Of a DNA stretch of 5,347 bases, positions 4,291-5,347 are shown one piece after another. The first letter of the stretch is position 1; every line of letters starts with the position of its first letter. A program made the position numbers and the translations under genes. Under the pieces are notes generated by a model. The model worked only from the letters and a program-made list of their open reading frames with translations. It did no database searches and was not told the DNA's origin. The DNA is from a bacterium (GTDB lineage Bacteria; UBP18; UBA7526). The stretch is taken from NCBI GenBank assembly GCA_030619985.1, contig JAUXAI010000070.1:1-5347 (forward strand), read 5' to 3'.

Positions 4291-5131
4291 CTCCCAGGTA
4301 ATTATTTCTGTGGCTAGTGGCAAGGGAGGAACGGGAAAGACCTTTGTGGCTACCAATCTGGCTTTAAGCATTAAAAATGGGGTACAATTCTTAGACTGCG
4401 ATGTGGAAGAGCCGGATGCTCATATCTTCTTAAAACCTACCTTAACAGAAAGCCAGTCAGTTAATATTCCTGTTCCTCAGGTCGATCAAGAGAAGTGTAA
4501 CGCCTGTGGAATTTGTGTTAAGGTCTGCCAGTTCAATGCCTTAGCTTTGGTTAAAGAAAAGGTTCTTATTTTTCCTGAATTATGCAAGGGTTGTGGGGGG
4601 TGCAGTCTTTTATGTCCCCAGAAGGCAATCAGAGAAATAGAAAGACCTATTGGTGTAGTGGAGCAAGGTAAGGCGGGGGAGATAGATTTTATTCAGGGAA
4701 GGCTCAATGTAGGAGAGGCCCAGGCAGTACCCATCATCCGCAGATTGAAGGCAGAAACAAAGAAGGACAAAGTAGTTATTATCGATGTTTCTCCAGGAAC
4801 TTCCTGCCCTATGGTGGAGTCCATCCGGGGAAGCAACTTCTGTCTTTTGGTAACCGAACCTACCCCCTTTGGATTGCACGATCTGAAGATGGCAGTAGAA
4901 GTAGTTAAGAAACTAAAAATTCCCTTTGGAGTGATTATCAACCGGGATGGTATTGGAGATGAAAGAGTAGAAGAATTCTGTCGGGAGAACAAGATCCTCG
5001 TCCTCCTTAAGATTCCTTATAGTAAAGAGATTGCTTTTGCTTATTCAAAAGGTACTCCAATTATTGAAGAAAGACCAGAATACAAAGCAAAATTCAAAGA
5101 ACTATTTAAGAGGGTTTTTCATGACAATTAA
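4283..5131 (+). CDS. MinD/Mrp-family P-loop ATPase with inserted 2[4Fe-4S] ferredoxin (COG1149 type)
   Basis: The protein has 282 residues from ATG 4283. The deviant Walker A motif is GKGGTGKT (13-20, with signature Lys K14 and P-loop K19). It is followed by LDCDVEEPDAH (37-47) and the Walker B-like IIDVSPGT (166-173). GVIINRDG near the end matches the nucleotide base-binding region. A ferredoxin domain is inserted at about residues 66-118, with C72/C75/C78/C82 and C101/C104/C107/C111-Pro. This is the MinD superfamily ATPase with inserted ferredoxin, widespread in anaerobes, often as adjacent paralogue pairs. Its function is unproven; Fe-S assembly or ATP-driven electron transfer are the usual proposals. 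Only one copy is present here. An in-frame TTG at 4268 would add five residues, but ATG 4283 gives the usual family N-terminus. It overlaps the PLD gene by 8 nt and yggS by 11 nt. Confidence 0.93.
   Translation: MNNSQVIISVASGKGGTGKTFVATNLALSIKNGVQFLDCDVEEPDAHIFLKPTLTESQSVNIPVPQVDQEKCNACGICVKVCQFNALALVKEKVLIFPELCKGCGGCSLLCPQKAIREIERPIGVVEQGKAGEIDFIQGRLNVGEAQAVPIIRRLKAETKKDKVVIIDVSPGTSCPMVESIRGSNFCLLVTEPTPFGLHDLKMAVEVVKKLKIPFGVIINRDGIGDERVEEFCRENKILVLLKIPYSKEIAFAYSKGTPIIEERPEYKAKFKELFKRVFHDN
5108..5114 (+). promoter_or_regulatory. Shine-Dalgarno for yggS within the MinD gene
   Basis: AAGAGGG lies inside the end of the MinD-ferredoxin gene, 6 nt before ATG 5121, and fixes the yggS start inside the upstream gene. 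Confidence 0.7.
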
Positions 5132-5347
5132 AGAGAATGTAGAGAAGATATTGAGTGAATTGCCAGAAGGTGTGACATTGGTAGGAGCCGCAAAGACCAG
5201 GACAGCAGAAGAGATTCAAGAGGCCGTAGATGCCGGGGTGAAGATTATTGGAGAGAACTATGTCCAGGAGGCAGAGAGGGCATTCAGGGTAATTGGAAGA
5301 AGGGCAAAGTGGCATCTCATCGGACCACTACAGAGGAATAAGGCCAA
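5121..5347 (+). CDS. yggS: YggS-family pyridoxal phosphate homeostasis protein (3' end outside window)
   Basis: Seventy-five codons are present and the frame is open to the window end; full-length family members have about 220-235 residues. VGAAKTRTAEEIQEAVDAG (21-39) corresponds to the AVSKTKP region of E. coli YggS, and K25 is the expected PLP-binding lysine. GENYVQEAE and WHLIGPLQRNK are near-invariant family motifs. The protein binds PLP in a TIM-barrel domain and buffers vitamin B6 levels and amino acid metabolism in the cytosol; no catalytic activity is established. The N-terminus is about 11 residues shorter than that of E. coli, beginning with a short helix MTIKENVEKILSELPEG. The gene starts 11 nt before the end of the MinD-ferredoxin gene, so it is probably translated from the same message. 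yggS often precedes proC, sepF or yggT, which would lie beyond the window. Confidence 0.93.
   Translation, partial: MTIKENVEKILSELPEGVTLVGAAKTRTAEEIQEAVDAGVKIIGENYVQEAERAFRVIGRRAKWHLIGPLQRNKA

Overview
The window is a compact stretch of bacterial chromosome with ten protein genes, all on the + strand. The first (position 2) and last (5121) run off the window edges. Five gene pairs overlap or nearly touch. A bacterial rather than archaeal host is suggested by a peptide deformylase and a YggS-type PLP protein. An anaerobic lifestyle is inferred from the density of 4Fe-4S proteins, and from a MinD-type ATPase with an inserted ferredoxin and a DUF5320-like protein, both typical of strict anaerobes. 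The phylum cannot be decided from the sequence alone; an uncultured candidate phylum would fit the dense operon and the odd intergenic repeats.

Left block (2-2840): the C-terminal half of a DUF89/ARMT1-like phosphatase, an MBL-fold hydrolase of the DHPS-like group (start codon inside an 8-bp tandem repeat), a short NapH-like membrane Fe-S protein, peptide deformylase (def), a NUDIX hydrolase with an N-terminal zinc ribbon, and a 60-residue dicluster ferredoxin. Spacings are 12, -4, 11, -4 and 10 nt, so this looks like one transcription unit with extensive translational coupling.

Middle (2841-3069): a 229-bp gap without a gene, almost wholly built of four consecutive short tandem arrays with different units (8, 7/14, 10 and 7/14 bp). 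The 8-bp unit is the same as the one at the DUF89/MBL junction 2.4 kb upstream. No convincing terminator hairpin or promoter is visible.

Right block (3070-5347): a Gly/Arg-rich DUF5320-like small protein, an exported two-HKD phospholipase D-like protein with lower G+C, a MinD/Mrp-type ATPase with an inserted two-cluster ferredoxin, and the start of yggS. The last three overlap by 8 and 11 nt.

Functionally the window mixes housekeeping genes (def, NUDIX, yggS) with an Fe-S/redox set (NapH-like protein, ferredoxin, MinD-ferredoxin ATPase, DUF5320) and metabolite-repair or hydrolase genes (DUF89, MBL, NUDIX). DUF89, MBL, DUF5320 and ferredoxin-containing MinD genes recur together in anaerobes, as I recall, but their joint role is not established. 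No known defence system, mobile element, CRISPR array, tRNA or rRNA is seen.
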